64,000 bases of DNA from Gavia stellata (lineage: Eukaryota; Chordata; Aves; Gaviiformes; Gaviidae): contig NC_082596.1 of assembly GCF_030936135.1 (NCBI RefSeq), forward strand, positions 77,096,888 to 77,160,887. The letters are read 5' to 3'. A program made the translations under genes and the position numbers. The notes under the pieces are model-generated. The model was not told the origin of the DNA. It did no database searches and saw nothing but the letters and a program-made list of their open reading frames with translations. Each line of letters opens with the position of its first letter. Within the stretch, counting starts at the first letter, position 1. This document shows positions 11,301-26,300 of the stretch, piece after piece.

Positions 11301-14300
11301 CTGAGGATACTTTGAGAGTGTTTTTATGTATATTGTATAAATTAACTTCCACTTTTCAGAAAAAAAAGGGGTGAGATAACACAAACTAAAACACATTTTC
11401 AGATCTCTATAAGGAATGGTGCGATCTCTAAAGAGTACTAGATGGAGCAGGGTATGTTGGATGCAACAGAGGCTGAGGATAACATTCTTTGCTGCACTAA
11501 GAGAGAGATGGGAGTGTTCTGCAAGGATAGAATAATAGGGTGGTGAGTGGGATCTAGCCCAACTGCCTGCTCAACGACAGACTACCTTCAGATACGAAGT
11601 TGCTCAGGGCCTTGACCACTTGAGTTTGGGGAATCTCGATCCTTGGTGATTTTCTGTCTTTTTTGTGCAACCTGTTCCTTTTTTTTATTTTCAATTATAA
11701 TTTCCCTTATTGCAACTTGTCCTTGTTGCTGCTTGTCCTTTTGTGGTGCACCTCTTAAAAAGTATGGGTTATTCTTCCCTGTATCTCCCCATAGGCAGTG
11801 AAGGACTGCAATTCACTCCTTAGACTTCTCTAGGGTAAAAATCCCAGTTTCCTCTGCCTCTTGTCCTATGCTCCAACTCCCTAATAATCTCAGAAGCCTT
11901 CTTGTTGACTTGCTTCAGTTTGTTAGTATCTGTCTTGTACTGAGGAGCGATAACTGGACTCAGTGTTCCAGAGTGCCCAAATGTGTGCCAAGTAGGGAGA
12001 GAAGAATCACTTCTTTAGACCTGCTGGATATACTGTTGCTAATGCAGCCCCACAGGCAGTTAGCCTTCACTGCTGCAAAAGTGTGTTCCTGATTCATGTT
12101 TAGTTTAAAATTCACAAGGACTCCCAGGTACTTTTTTGCAGGGCTGCTCCCAAGTCATCTGGTCCCATCTGCATATGTTGCTGCTCTTATTCTGTCTCAG
12201 GTGTAGGACTTTGCATTTATCACTGCTAAACTTCATGAGGTTTCTGGCAGACTGTCTCTCTAGTCATGCAAGGTCCCGCTTGAATGGCAGCAATGTCCTG
12301 TAGTGTATCAGCCCCCCAGCCAATTTGATATCTTTTGCATACTGGACAAGAAGACATTCAGTTCTGTGGTGTAGGCCACTAGTAAAGATGTTAAGCAGTT
12401 CTGGTGCTTTTATCAGCCCTGAGGAAATCTCTTCATAACTGGCTGCTAGGTAGACAAATCTTCAAAATGACGATGCAGACAGTTTTTCATCCATCTTGTA
12501 TTCCACTCATCTAGTCCATATGTCCATAGTTGGGCCACAAGGATGTGATGGAAGACCATACTGAAATCCTTGCTAAAGGCTTTCAGTGTATATGACATCT
12601 GCTGCTTTCCCCTTCTCCTCGGAGGCCATCATTTAATTCCAGAAGACACTCAGGTTAGTCAGCCATGATTTGCCAATGGCAAATTGATGCTGTCTGTTTT
12701 CAATCACTGTCTTGGCATTGATGCATCTGGAAATGACTTCCATCAGTTCTATCATCTTTGCAGGGCCTGAGGTGAGGATGGCTGACCTGTGATTCCCTGG
12801 GTCTTCATCCTTGCCTATTTTTACAATGGATGTATTTTTTTGGTCTTTCTGGTCATTGAGGACCTCACCACCATCAAAATAGACAACAGTCATTAATTAG
12901 TCAGCTCCCTCAGCATCTTCAGATATATTTCATTCTGGTCTATAAACTTGTATATGTCCAGTTCACTTAAGTAAGTCTGTAACACGACACTTCTCTCTCC
13001 CTGTAGCATCTCCACTAAACTGTCGTAGAGCCTGGGGCAGGGCTGAAAAGCAGCCCTAGGAATGAGTGAAACAAAGGCGGCTTTGAGTACCTCAGTGTTT
13101 TCCATGTCATTTGTCACTAGGTCATTCAGCCCTTCAGCGGGGGCCAACGTTTTCTTTGCTTTTCCTTAATTGCAAGTGTTTTTGTTGGCCCTTCACATCC
13201 CTTGCCAGTTTCAACTTTTGATTGATCTGCTCATGGAGAATTTAAACATTCTTTTTCAGAAAGATGCCTCTAATGAAATAATTGTCCTAATCTGCTAGTA
13301 TGGCATGAAAACCCCAAACCATTGTTTCTGCACGGAGTATGTTGGGCTACTTTGTACATATGTTATTTTTCTCACATAACCAGGATTGCTTAGACATCAT
13401 GACTGGCTCATCAGCAAGATCTTTCCAAGTCTGAGCAGGAAACCTGAGTTCTGTTTTTTGTTTCCTTCCGTGTATGTCTCATTTACCCTTTAGTGTAATT
13501 TCATTTTTAAAAAGGACAATAAACATTGTGAAAAATTTATAAACCTGTTTAATCTCTTATTTTAGTTTACAATTTAATTTATGAACCAATTATCCTTTTA
13601 CAATGGCCATGTTTCCAAATCCTATTTGCTTTCGTCTTAGTCTATACTGCTGTCAGAACTCTGTCCTTGGTCTTATATTTTCAATTAACTTTTCCTGTTA
13701 CACAATCTGAAATACCATTTACACCATTTTGATTCTTCATTCTTAATCCTCTACATGCCAACCTTCATAGTAGAGCATTTCACCTTTATATGACATCTAA
13801 CACTACACTGTGGTTTTGCTCTGAACCTGATAACAGACTTTGCCCTCAGAAAGAATTTTTAGCATTATTTGCCACAAAGTGGTATAGGTGATTTTACTTA
13901 TATTTAAGGCTGTGGGCAATGTCGTTTTACATGAAACTGTTAGTCTCCCTTGGGATGGATATATTCTGGTTAGCTGAGTGTCCTGCATAGTAACTGATAT
14001 ATTTTGATGCCTAGTCTGTGATGCATGACAGACACTAATCAGGTATATTGTCATGTGTTTAAGTACTGAGCTTAATCTGATCAGACAGAAGACAACCTCC
14101 TGATTCACAATTAACAAAAATTGCCCGTTTCACTCCTCTGGCTTCTGTTTACTCAAACTGCAGTTTCAACAGTGTAGAACAGAAAACCATGGAGAGCTCA
14201 GACTTCTTCCAGTTCACAGGTTTAAATCTCTTTGGGCAGATTGCTTCAGTAGTATCCCAAGTTGCTATGTCAACCTTGGTTCACTAGCAAAAAAGCTATG

Positions 14301-17300
14301 GTGGCAGACGCTTTTGGCTCTGTGGCAACTTCAGGTGTACTAGAATCAGCAGCAGGCAGGCAAAACCCATTTCAGTAAGAAAAGAAAACTTGTGTTTTCC
14401 TGACATATCTTTCTATAGGGATGAGAGAGGTTTTAGAAAAATTATTTTTAAAAAGCGGCAGTGAGAGGACTTCAGCTTCAGCCACCACAATTTTGGGTGA
14501 ATACCACAAAGATACTTCTTAATCTCCTCGGGCTGTTGACACATTCAGGTTTTTTTGACTCAGAGAAAAGAAAATATAAATAGACAAAAGGCTATTTAAA
14601 GTTTCTAGCTCATGAGATGTTTGCTGTGTAAAAGAATTTGATCATTCGGCTTCCTTTTAGAACAGGTGTAATCCTCTTTAAGTGGTAAAAAGCATCTGGG
14701 TTTTAGTGTGACTAGTTTGTCTTCTAATATCTATCCTAGCAAATCTCCGTAACAGTAGGAAATTAGGATTCATAAACCTTGCTTGATTCACTATTTCATA
14801 CTTTTTCAGTGTGGTTGTAGGAAAGAAAAGAATCCTTTCAGTAGTAATGTTGTGAATCGAGTTTTAGGAAAGACAAAGAAAATACTGCTTCTTGGAACGC
14901 TTCAAAATAAATGCAATTATTTAAGCATAAAATCTGTAGGAAGAGAGCCTATCTTTCATTGCACTGTCATAGGTATAAAAATCAGACTCTCTTTCAGGCA
15001 CACCAGCCCTTGACACACACCCTAAGAAGCTGTTTTGTGCCCCAAAAGTCTGTCTAGCTATATACATCAAACATCATGACTACAGTAAAAGCTCACAAAG
15101 AGCAGTAAACACTTTTCTTTCTGTAGCCATTAAAAACCGGTTCTGTATTTTGAACAAGCAGCTTTGTTCACAGATAGTTCCAGTACACTTATGTGCAGTT
15201 GAAAGAGTAATGAAAAATTAAATACTGCACAAAATGTAATTTAAAATCATTACAACTTTAAAATTAGCAAGTCATTTTTCTTCACTTAGCATCATGACTC
15301 TTTTGTACTAAGATCTGGAAATTGTACTTTAAAGCTTTTACACAGCTGTTGGGCTGGTTGAGAATAAGAGATTTCCAAAATACATTTTAAGTGGAGGAAA
15401 AAACTTTAAAATAATTGATTCTTATGTTCTGGATCTTAAGGTTTTACTGCATAAACCAGCATTTTTGATGGTGTTCTGAACAGTTAAATAGAACAAAAAT
15501 GAGAAAGCATTTAGATCTTTATTTCCGAATGCAGACTTTGGAATAGGCCTCTTCTAGTTTGGTGAAAATGAACCTAAGAATTTGGTTTACAGGAAATCTA
15601 CTGCTTTTCATACACATTGCCACCTAATATATGCATAGAAGGAATATTTGTGTTGGAAGATTGTGACTGTCCTTTCATAGGACTGAAAAAAGTGTCTACT
15701 ATAGTTTTGTAAAAGAAAGCAACTGACAAATTAAATACTGCACTCAGCCTCTCAACTACAAGCTAAACCCCAGATATTCTAAAACCTGCTATTGGTATAT
15801 CAAACAGTTCTGTGGAGAGGGAAGGAAAGAGAATCAGAAGAATTATGAAGCTGCTTTTAATAGATGGGTATATCTGTATACTCATGCTATCCTTATAACT
15901 GATAATGACTTACACATGTTTCCTGAGAGACTGTCAGAGTCCTGTCTGGACTACAAAACAGAGTGTTTCATTCCTAAGAAACTTTTCAGGTGAACTCAAG
16001 TTTATTTTATACTGTGTTAGCTTTTGTTTCTGTACATGTATAATTCATCACTGAATTTACCTATTTGGACATCTTTAAATATTCCATATTTAAATTTGAA
16101 CATGCTCAGTAGTTTAATCTGAAGATTAGAATTTATGATCTGGATTGATAGCTGTTTCCAAATGTCTGAAAAATCTATTTCTGAAAAGTCCATTAGCCTG
16201 ATTCTGCTGTCATTTACTTTTGTTCTTAATATATAATTTCAAAATACAGAAGTTGCTCTACTGTAAAACTGGTCTAAGAGATGGTGTAGGAGGATGGGGA
16301 GTAACTTTTTTGCACTGAAAGAACTGGAAGGAGAATCAATCTGCTGGTTTTAAGTTTAGTAAACAGAGAAACTAAAATATAGGAACACTTAGTTTTAAAA
16401 ATAATTACACAATGGTATGGAAAGTTAAGTCTCTGTAACATAATTGTCACAGGCATAGCTCTGTTTTGCATCCTTCTAATTCCTGAGGATCCTGGAAAGT
16501 GGTCTAGCTTCCTCTCTTAGCATGAATTAAAAAAGAACTTCCATTCTGTTTTAAATCATGCCAGTTTTCACTGACTCCAGGGGACCTCTGAACTTGATCA
16601 TGTTGCTTTTTCGTCCATCATGCATGTGAAATGCCTCCTGTGTAACAGAGGCATATTAAACCATATAATGTAATTCACATCACAAAATGTGATCTGAAAT
16701 CCTGTTCATCTGTCTTACTGAATGTGCTGCAGAGGAATAACATGGAAAAAATATTAGTTTTAGGAAAAGGGTGGGTGGCTTAATCACTTTTAAAATTTCA
16801 TTTTAAAGCTAACAGTTGTTTTGTGAACGCAAATTCATCTGAGTAGGCAGTATTCATCCAGATAATCCCATGGAGCAAGGCATTTTAAGCATGGTTGCTT
16901 TTATAACACTAGGAAAAAATTCCAAACCAACAACATGACATGCTCTTGATTTCATGATCTGAAAGGAGGTTCTTTACACACAGACATACCATTAAAATAA
17001 TTAATGGTTACTATGTAAACAATCTGATCTTTTCTGGTATATGAAGCATTCATTGTTCAAGGTAGGATAAAATTCTGTAATAAACTCAGTGACTCAGTCC
17101 ATCAGAAGAACACTTTACTTTTCCATTTCTGCTGATGTACTTTCAAAAAATATTTGTGACCAGATCTCTTCACTGGATTTCCAAGCTTTGTCTTTTGCAG
17201 ACTTCTTGTAATCTTTGCAGTCCAGTAATGCACTTTAGAAATATAGCAAAGCTGACTGTGATATATCTTAAAGGTGCTGCAGCTATCCAGTCAACTAGTG

Positions 17301-20300
17301 TTGTGGCTTTTGGCCCACACAGGGCAGTTGCATATGCCAAAGATCAGAACTACAGTCCTTAGGTCTGTGCTGTTTTTCTGACAATATTAATCTGATAGCT
17401 ATTCCAGCATACAGTAGCAAATGACATCCTAGTTTATAGAATTAGCATCCTGAGTAGTTCATCATCAGATTAAAACCTCTTCATCATCCAAAAACTGAAG
17501 GACAGTGTGCCATTAATGTGAGAGCCTAGGCTGATACGGAATCCCAAACCATTCTTGTCAAAGAATTTGCACTTTCAGTCTTTTCAACAGTACTCTTTTT
17601 TACCAGCACTTGAATTTTTTATTAAACACAGTGATATATATGACAAAATTAAGTTAGTTAAAAGATTAAATGGTTTCTTGGGGAACAAAGTTGTCCTACA
17701 CCCTCCTGCCAAGTATGTAGAAAGATGCACTTCAATCAGACTATTTTTTTCCCAATATCTTTCTTAAAATCGCATACCAGGAAAATCAGTGTGCATCTAC
17801 AGTAACGTGTTAGTTTGAATAGGAGTGTGGCTTTGAAGTGAATTGCTTGACTGTACCCACTTACCTCATTTTATCTGGATCATGGTCTGGTCTTTGAGTG
17901 CACAAACTGGATTCCTTTTGGATGAAGCTAATTGGAACAGTTTGTTTTGAGAAATAATGCATTCTCAATCTGTAAAATCAGCTTAGGACTGGTCTGAAGT
18001 AAAAGCCCTAAGACGTGTGTAGTATAGATCTCATGTCCTTAGCATTGAGTTTTTCAGTCTAAAAAGATGATGCTTTCACACCACACTAATTATCTAAGCT
18101 TCCATCATCTACAGAAAAAGTCTAACTTATTAAGGATGTTAAAAAGATTTTTTTTTTTGAGATTTGAAAATGGAAAGAAAAATCCATTCTCAAAATATTT
18201 TATCAAAGTGAGTATTTTACCTTGAAGTCTATTACAATCGAGACTCATCTAGTGGTTCCCAAGGTTTTCTTTGACAACTGCCAGCAAGATGGGCTGCATA
18301 TTACTATTTGAGAAGCCCGTATCTATATTGTTACTGCCTAAGGACTTTCAAAGTCAGGAAAGGACTCATCAGCTGTCATCATGTAACCCACATGCAGGCT
18401 ATATGGAACAACTGTATGGCTCATTATCAGTGCCCAAATATGACCTTAAGCAATGCATTCCTTTCTCTTTAAAAACAAAGCTAAAGAACCATGCTCATGA
18501 TTTGTCCTTTGAAGTAGGATCCTACTTCCTCTCTGCCTTGAACTAAGGAGTTGTGTTAAGACTTTGGCCACCATAGCAATGCATATCTTGCCATATAGAA
18601 GGATTATTCTACAATCTTAAACATACATGATTCTCATTTTGGCATATACATATAATTTTTTTGGAAGGTCTCTTGTAAAATACTTGCTTAACTGGAACTT
18701 TCTGTCTTGCCTACTTTGAAGTTTACTGCATGTTAAACACCACCAGCAGCTAATTCATGAGGCAGTTCTTGAAGACTGAAAGGCTAGTAGTCAGTTTCAC
18801 TATGTAGAGGTATAAAAAGAGATTATTTGCCCACTTTGTGGGGGGTTTTTTCTGGGAGTTTTTAGCTCTTGGAAGTGGATATTGGAGAGAAGAATAGATG
18901 TCTGAGATCAAGTAAAAACAGGTTTCTAGGACTGCTTTGTCAACCAGTATTTAAAACCACAGCAGCAGTAAGGCATATTTGTGTAATGCTGAACTGAGTG
19001 ACACCCAATCCGCTTCAGTTTCTGAGTCCTGTGCCTTCAGCTGAATCCATAATATTATTATTTTGTGCACAGCTTAATAGTAAAAAAAAATTTGGACCCT
19101 TACTTTCTGCATTTTCTCACGATGACAACTAAATTTATTTCATTTTTGTGTTTACTAGAAAATAGCAGTGTGCAACTATCACCAACAGGTACTTTAATAT
19201 TGAGACACTTCAACCTGAGTGGAGTTTACACTTGTTCCATTGTTTATAAGCTAACAGCAATGCAGCCTGAGAAAAACCTCAAAATAAAATATCTTATTTA
19301 TGGTAAGTTATCAATCCAGGTAAGTGTGCTGTTGCCTTGAAAAAGTTTTGTTTTTTAAAACGTGTGTTGCTATTTTTAAATAAGTAGGCTTATTTAGAAT
19401 TTAGTTTGCAGAGATAAAGACATACTGTTTCTCTGGGAAATTGTTTTTAATATTAGTTACTACCAGGCAGTTCATTTAATGTCATTTACAGAGGTTGAAG
19501 CTCAGTGGCTGACTGAGAAACTTATGAATACAGTTCTTTTTAAAAAAGAAACAGAAAACATAATGAAATGTAACAAAGTGATAGGCAGTAATCCTTAATA
19601 ACATTAAAATAGTATAATTTTAAACTGAATTATTCTTTATGAGATTAGTTTTAGCACAGCTGTATGGATTTATTTCACACATGCTAATGCCTTAATTATT
19701 GCCTGATTGTATTTTTTAAGTATGTATAATTTAATTATGTAATATTTGTAGCTTATTCTTTCCTATTCTGATTACATTTCATTCTGTCAGCAGGTAAAAA
19801 GTCTTTGATAAAGTGAAAGATTGTAAAGGCAACATCATTTATTCATTACTAGCTCTCCTTTTCTCCTTCAAAGGCTACTTTATTCTTGTGGAGATGTAGG
19901 CAAGAGCTCCTATTACCTTCAGCAGGAACTATTTCTGACCTTGAATTTAAAATGTGTACCAGTGATCATTTAGAAACATAGTAGAGCACAATAACCTAAA
20001 TTAACCTGTGACGTAAATTAATTTTACTTTGGCACAGTAGCCTTCATACAGAATAACCATGACTTTTAGCAGCTAGTTTGCTTGACAGAACTGGAAAGGA
20101 AAAGGTTTCTTTGAAACAGTTTTGATGGGAAAGGTTACAGTTTTCAGTAATGCAGACTTAAATCCTTCAGTAAGGATCCAATCTGAATGTTAGCATACAA
20201 AATTCAAGTTTCATACATATATACAAAAAAATCTGGAATATGCAGCAGCAAGGGAAAGGAAATGGGGGAGACAAAAGCAAGGTAGATGATCTAATGAGCT

Positions 20301-23300
20301 GTCTTAATTGGGTACCATATTTTGGATGTTCTGCTTCTTCTTTCAGCTGGTTCAGTTTCTAGTCCTTCGTTCTTTCTTCCCCACTGCCCCTTCTCCTTTC
20401 TGTGATTATACCCACAGCATGACCCCTGTTCTTCATTCTTTTACTCCTATTTTCTATTTAACGTTGTGCTCTGTTGATCTTCCACTTTGGGTAAGTAGAG
20501 TGGTTATCATGAAATAACTAGAAACATGCATTTTATGGTACATTGGCTTATTTGTAAAAGATGCCCAGGTGTGCGTTTAGCTTTGCAGTAAAGGTGAAAT
20601 AGTTGATCCATCCATAAAAGTAAATTTCATATCTATATGGAAGCTTTTTCAGTTAGTTCTGCTCACAGAGAATGAATTCCTGTTCGTTTTATTAGTTGCA
20701 TCTTCTCTTGATCTCTGGGGAAGAGGATTCAGTTTTTAAGCCCTTTAAAATACTTCTGTGATAGTTGACTAAAAAATCTATAACATATTACTATAACTGG
20801 CCATGCTGTGTGAGATGAAATATTGTGTCACATACTAAAGGGTATTTTGTATGCTTAACCTTAGCTTCCATAATCCTGATCCCTTTATTGTAATCTCCTG
20901 TTGGTTTAAAAATTAAAAAAATTACAATAATAAAGAGTAAGACTTACCTATGGATATAAATAAGAATGTCAACTTGTGAAAATCCCCTAAGTGTTTCCAA
21001 CTGGCCCAGCATACAATATTTTATCATTAAAAATTCTCTGGGGGTGCAAAATAGGTTTTGTTTATAAATTAAGGATTTAAATTGGCCATTTTATTTTCAA
21101 ATACACAAATTACTTTACTTCTTTTTACTTCATTTATGTTCCTCATTATCTTCCATTTTTTCCTGCAGCTTATTCTGATCCTAAAAATTACTATGAATTC
21201 ACAGCCCGGTATCACGCAGCCCCCTGCAACAGTTCTCATAATACTTCTTTTAAGAAAGCATTGCTTCAGATACTGAGCAAACTTGTTGCTGAACTTTCTT
21301 GTGAGGTTACATTAATTAAGTCAGAATGCCATCATGTAAAGATGCAGAGGGGAGGTCTACAGAATGAAATCTTCTTTACATTTTCAGGTGAAAATCTGTC
21401 TTGCTTTTAAAGAATGGTTGGATTTTTTATAGTTAATGGAATGTATTTACTGCCTATATGCAGAAAGTATTGTGAGGTTTTAATAATAAAGTTTCTTGAT
21501 CATAAAAATGCTTCAAAGTATTGCATGTGAAATCCATGTCAATACCAAAAAGATAGTTGATCTACTCAAAAGTGCATATTTTGCATTATTTCAGAAGAGC
21601 TTTAGAACTTTTTATAGCTGTGGATAGAGCAATATGTTTTTAATTTTGTATCATAAAACATTATCATGTCCCTTGTTGCACACTAACATAGGAAGGAAGG
21701 CGATACAGTGTATTCTGTAACTCCCCAGATTACCTTCATCTAGCCACCTACAACAGGTGTATAAATGATTCCATGGATGTGCCTTGGTCTTTATAAACAG
21801 CTTCCAAATGACAAAGACTGGATGTCTAATTTTCAAGAACTAAAGTTAAATGAGATGAACATCAGTACTTTTCCTTCTTTAACAATAGAATGCCAGAATG
21901 TTCCTTCTGGCAACAATAAAAGAGGGAGACAATTTTCATAATTTTCCATTTCTTTAAAACAAAAGGAGCGTAAAGGAGACCTGGGTAAAATTGAGTTGCC
22001 AAAAATACTGAGTTGGCTTGATTTAAAGCAAATCATTAGGTGGCTTGGGAAGATGTCACCAAATTATGGGATATTTAAGGATTCTTACTGGGTGTGATTA
22101 TGTATTGTAGTAATTATAAAGCTTTATATCTGATATTTGGGTGTGTTTATACATGAATGAGTTTATGTTTATACATCAATGAGTTTATGTTTATACATAA
22201 ATGAAGACCTCACAATGTCTTAGTTACTTATCCTCCTTTGATAAAGTTTAGTTATTAAAAATACATTTTCACTTTAACATGAATTTGTTTTCATAAAATG
22301 TTTCCATTACCGGCTTTTCACTAAAGGCATTAATATTGAAGTCAGAAATCTCAGTGTCATGCCAATCCAAAGGAGATTTTTTTTTTCTTGAGACTTGTTC
22401 TCAGAATATTCCTTCTGAACACTGAAACCATATGAAAAGAAAGTCTCAACTTCTTTATGCTGTGAGTGAGGTATGAAGGAACCTGTAAAACAGTCCCAAT
22501 ATATGTTCAGTTAACTTGAAGTACTTTGTTATTAACAGAGATATCTAAAACCCTATTTATAGTTGTTGAGATGAATGTATGTAAGAACATCCGCAATATT
22601 TTCTTGAACTTACTGTTTCTAATTATTTCTAATTATTTCAACTCTAAAAAGGCCATTGTTTTCATATATTGTATTAGATTAGTTACTATGTATCAAGACA
22701 TGCAATTTGAAAAGATCCCTTTCTGAACAAAATATGCCAATTATGCTTAATTTTCCACTTTCCACTTCTAATTTTCTTGGAAATTAAATGTAATTGCTTA
22801 TAAAACCAATGAAACTATTAGTCAGTTGTATTTCTCTGAAAATTGTATTTGTAGCAGATAGCACTGATGTATCTGAAGAGTCCCATTACTGATAGCATAG
22901 TTAGTTAAGGTTAATTCAATGGTAATTGAAACTACGTAAATGAGATTTAGCTAATGTGCAGGCTTTATAGAATATTTGAGCATTAGGAGGAGAAAATCTC
23001 CAGTTAGAGATTTAGGTAGATGTAAACTTTGACGTGACCCAGTGGTAAACTACATATTCTTAAGTAGCTTGACATCTTAGTATTTTTTGATTTCTAAGTA
23101 GTATTTGGTGTTTCAGAATTACTTCCATGAGAGAGGTTGGTAAAGCTTATAATATAAGGAGTTAAATTCACATGTTAACAGATAATTTTATTCTTAATAT
23201 GGCAGCTTACTGTAATGTCAGTTCTGGAGAGCAGTCCAGCCGCTTAGTTAACTATTTCCCAGGCCTTCACTGTAACATGTTAGCACTAGTCAGTTGATAA

Positions 23301-26300
23301 GGAATGTGGACCCATGCAAATGGATTACTAAAACGTAACTGCTTTTTCTTCCATCTGTACTTGAAGTCTTCCTTCGGATCTATGTGTCACAGGCATTCCT
23401 ATGAGAATGTAAAGGGTTAAGTGGGTGAGGGTCAGGAACTGATGTGTTTGTGCAGGGGAGGGAGCAGGAAAAATCTTTAAAAGCACTAGATGTTGCCCTG
23501 GTTGATTGTTTTTGAGTGAAAACTTCGAGTCCATTGCAGAAATAGTCAGCAGCTTGAACTGTCAGGGTTCCTGGATGAGTGTTTAAGACCTAAGTCTTCA
23601 TAAAACCGCAATGGCAGGCAGTTAATTAGAGAGGGAGTAGCTTATTTCTTTTGAAAGGATTCAGATCTTTATAAATCTGGGAAGAGTCCAGAATTACACA
23701 TTTCCTTGCCATTAGAATTTACAAATAAATGACAGTTGCCATAAAATATTTAAGTATACTGGAAATTAGACATAGAATTCTATTATCTGTAAGAGGACAA
23801 GCTCTGTGATTTCTTTAAAACATTGCAAGTTAGACATCTGAAATATGGTAAAAAGTCCTAAATACTTGCATCAGAATTGACTAGAATCTTAAACCAGTAA
23901 ATAACAAAAATAAATGTTGATGTAATTGACTTTGTTCTTCTATAAATACATTGCGTTTTGTTACAGTTGCTTCCTTAGACAGAGAAAAACACAACAGAGT
24001 ATGTCAGCAAAGTGCTTGTGATGCATCTCATAGACTAAACAAGGTACAGTAGATGGAAGAATAAAAAGGTAACTAACATAATAAGCTACTCTCACAATAA
24101 TGTATAGTAACATAAAAAATGAAACATACTTGGTTTAGTAAATTAATAAATCAATATAAAAGTTTTAGTGGATATAAAAACTGTATCAGTTAAAATTGCT
24201 AATATTCTATTGCTGTTACAGTTAAGGCTGATCACACCCTATCAGTCTATATTAAAGACAGTATATTAAGAGTATGAGAAGTGGCAAGACAATCAGGAAA
24301 CTTTGAACATGTGCTATCTTATAAATATCAAACATGGTATTTTGCAATGGGAGTCCCTTTCCATCATTTCTAAGTGATTTTATTATTGATCTAGCAGAAT
24401 TTTAGCTGCCTGAAGGCATTTGGCTTTTACAGTAGAGAACCAGAAGCCAGAGTCTTGCTTACTAGGTTAGCTGTTAATTCAGAGGTTCTTAAAGGGGAAA
24501 GGAGAAAGGGGAAGGGAAGTACAGGATGAACACCAGAGAATAGCAGGTATGCAAATCATGCTTTGGGATTCCAGCGGAGGGGTGAGGGAGTCTGAAATAA
24601 CAATGTACTCATTAAGCAGCTTCCATCCTGTCCACTGAAAAAACCCCTAAATTTGTGGGGAAAGCTCATGATCGAAGTTCATCATTTTCATACAGACAAG
24701 AGGATCAAGTTAAGAGAGCATAAATAAATTTGTTTTTGCCAATTTGTGTGTGTACTGAACCTTGCAAGCCTATTAAAGGTTTTTTTTTGCTTTTTATTTT
24801 TAGCTTTATATATATGTAATTAATCCCTGTATACAAATGAAGCACTGTCTGGATATGAAGCATTGATGCTTCTGACTGTTAGACTTTGTCAGATTGTTAA
24901 TGGGTCTATTTTTTTGTTACAAATTTTATATATTTTAGCCAGTTAGAAGCCACATTGTTAAATACTATGACTTAAAATCTTTAATATTCCAGTGGAAGAC
25001 ACTTCATAAAATATGGTCCAAAGTTCCAGAGAAAATAAAGGATTTTTAAAAATTAACATTGACTTTGGCTAGGGAGATAGAGTAGATGAGGTGGAATAGA
25101 TCTCCCTTGTATCCTAACATTTCTGTGATTCTGTGCTGCTGGTTCTGCAGTGATTGAAAGGAATGTTTTTCCTATCTAGGATTGTATTTGTGCAAATCTT
25201 TTTGAGTAAGGGAATTAGTCTTCCATGATTATATTTAATAATAATAACCCCCTTATTTAACTTGGCTTCAGGAGACCTTTGGCATTTTCTTTTCATTGAA
25301 CAGAAATAGCTAATAAAGATGTAAAGTATGTCTGAAATACAAGCAATAATAGTACCTATGAAGATGGGAAAGCTGCAAGTCTATTGATGTTGGGCTACAG
25401 ACTAATGTAGGCAAAATTGCCACAGATTAGTTTTTAAAGTTCTATTTGTACAATCCTGAACACTTTCAGAGACATTGCATTAATTGATCAAGGTTTATCT
25501 AAATTAAAACCAACATATCCAAGAATACCAGATTGTCCTCCTGTTTCCATTTAGTTACAATGAAAAGATTTAGTGGTACTCCTTTAAATCTTAATCCTAA
25601 CTTGTACTCACATTCTTTTGTCTTTTCTTGTATTCTGACCTCTTTCCACCAAAGTTTCTGAAAAACTATTCTTTGTTTCAATTTAGGCAAAACACCTTAT
25701 AGAGAGATTTTTTAAGCAACAAGTGGAAGTTACCAGGAAAAGTTCTGAACCATTGCCTGAAATATACTACATTGAAGGTACTCTGCAAATGGTATGGGTT
25801 GATCGCTGCTATCCAGGATATGGAATGAATGCTCTAATACATCCTGACTGTCCAGAGTGTTGTGGTAAGTGACAAATTCATTTGTGCAAAGTATTAAATA
25901 CTGTATTAAATACTGTTACAATGTTTTTTGCTCTGATTGAACTTTACTATTTAACTTTATAAAATTACTATGCCATATTGTTTTGGGCTGTGATCCTGTC
26001 AAGCCTGTCAAGGTAACCAGTAGTAGATGAGCTTAGTACTTGCGTAGAAATTTTGTAAGACCTTGTTGATTTGGATTTTAAGCCAGACCCACAACTTCCA
26101 TGGACTGATTTAAACTAAAATCAATCAGATGAAGTTCAGACCTCTAAATAGATAGCAGTGGGGTTTTTTGGAATTAGCACAGAAAACCTGTAATCTGACA
26201 AGGTATGTTTCAAGTGCTGTTTTATGGTGACACAAACAAGACAATTATTTTTGTTCTTAAATTTATAAAAGGGGGCATAATAATGCAATGCTTTAATCTA

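Noticed and set aside
18271-18546. 91-codon + strand frame in ZPBP intron 3
   Set aside because: It does not fit the phases of the ZPBP exons, which join without it, and has no recognised homology.
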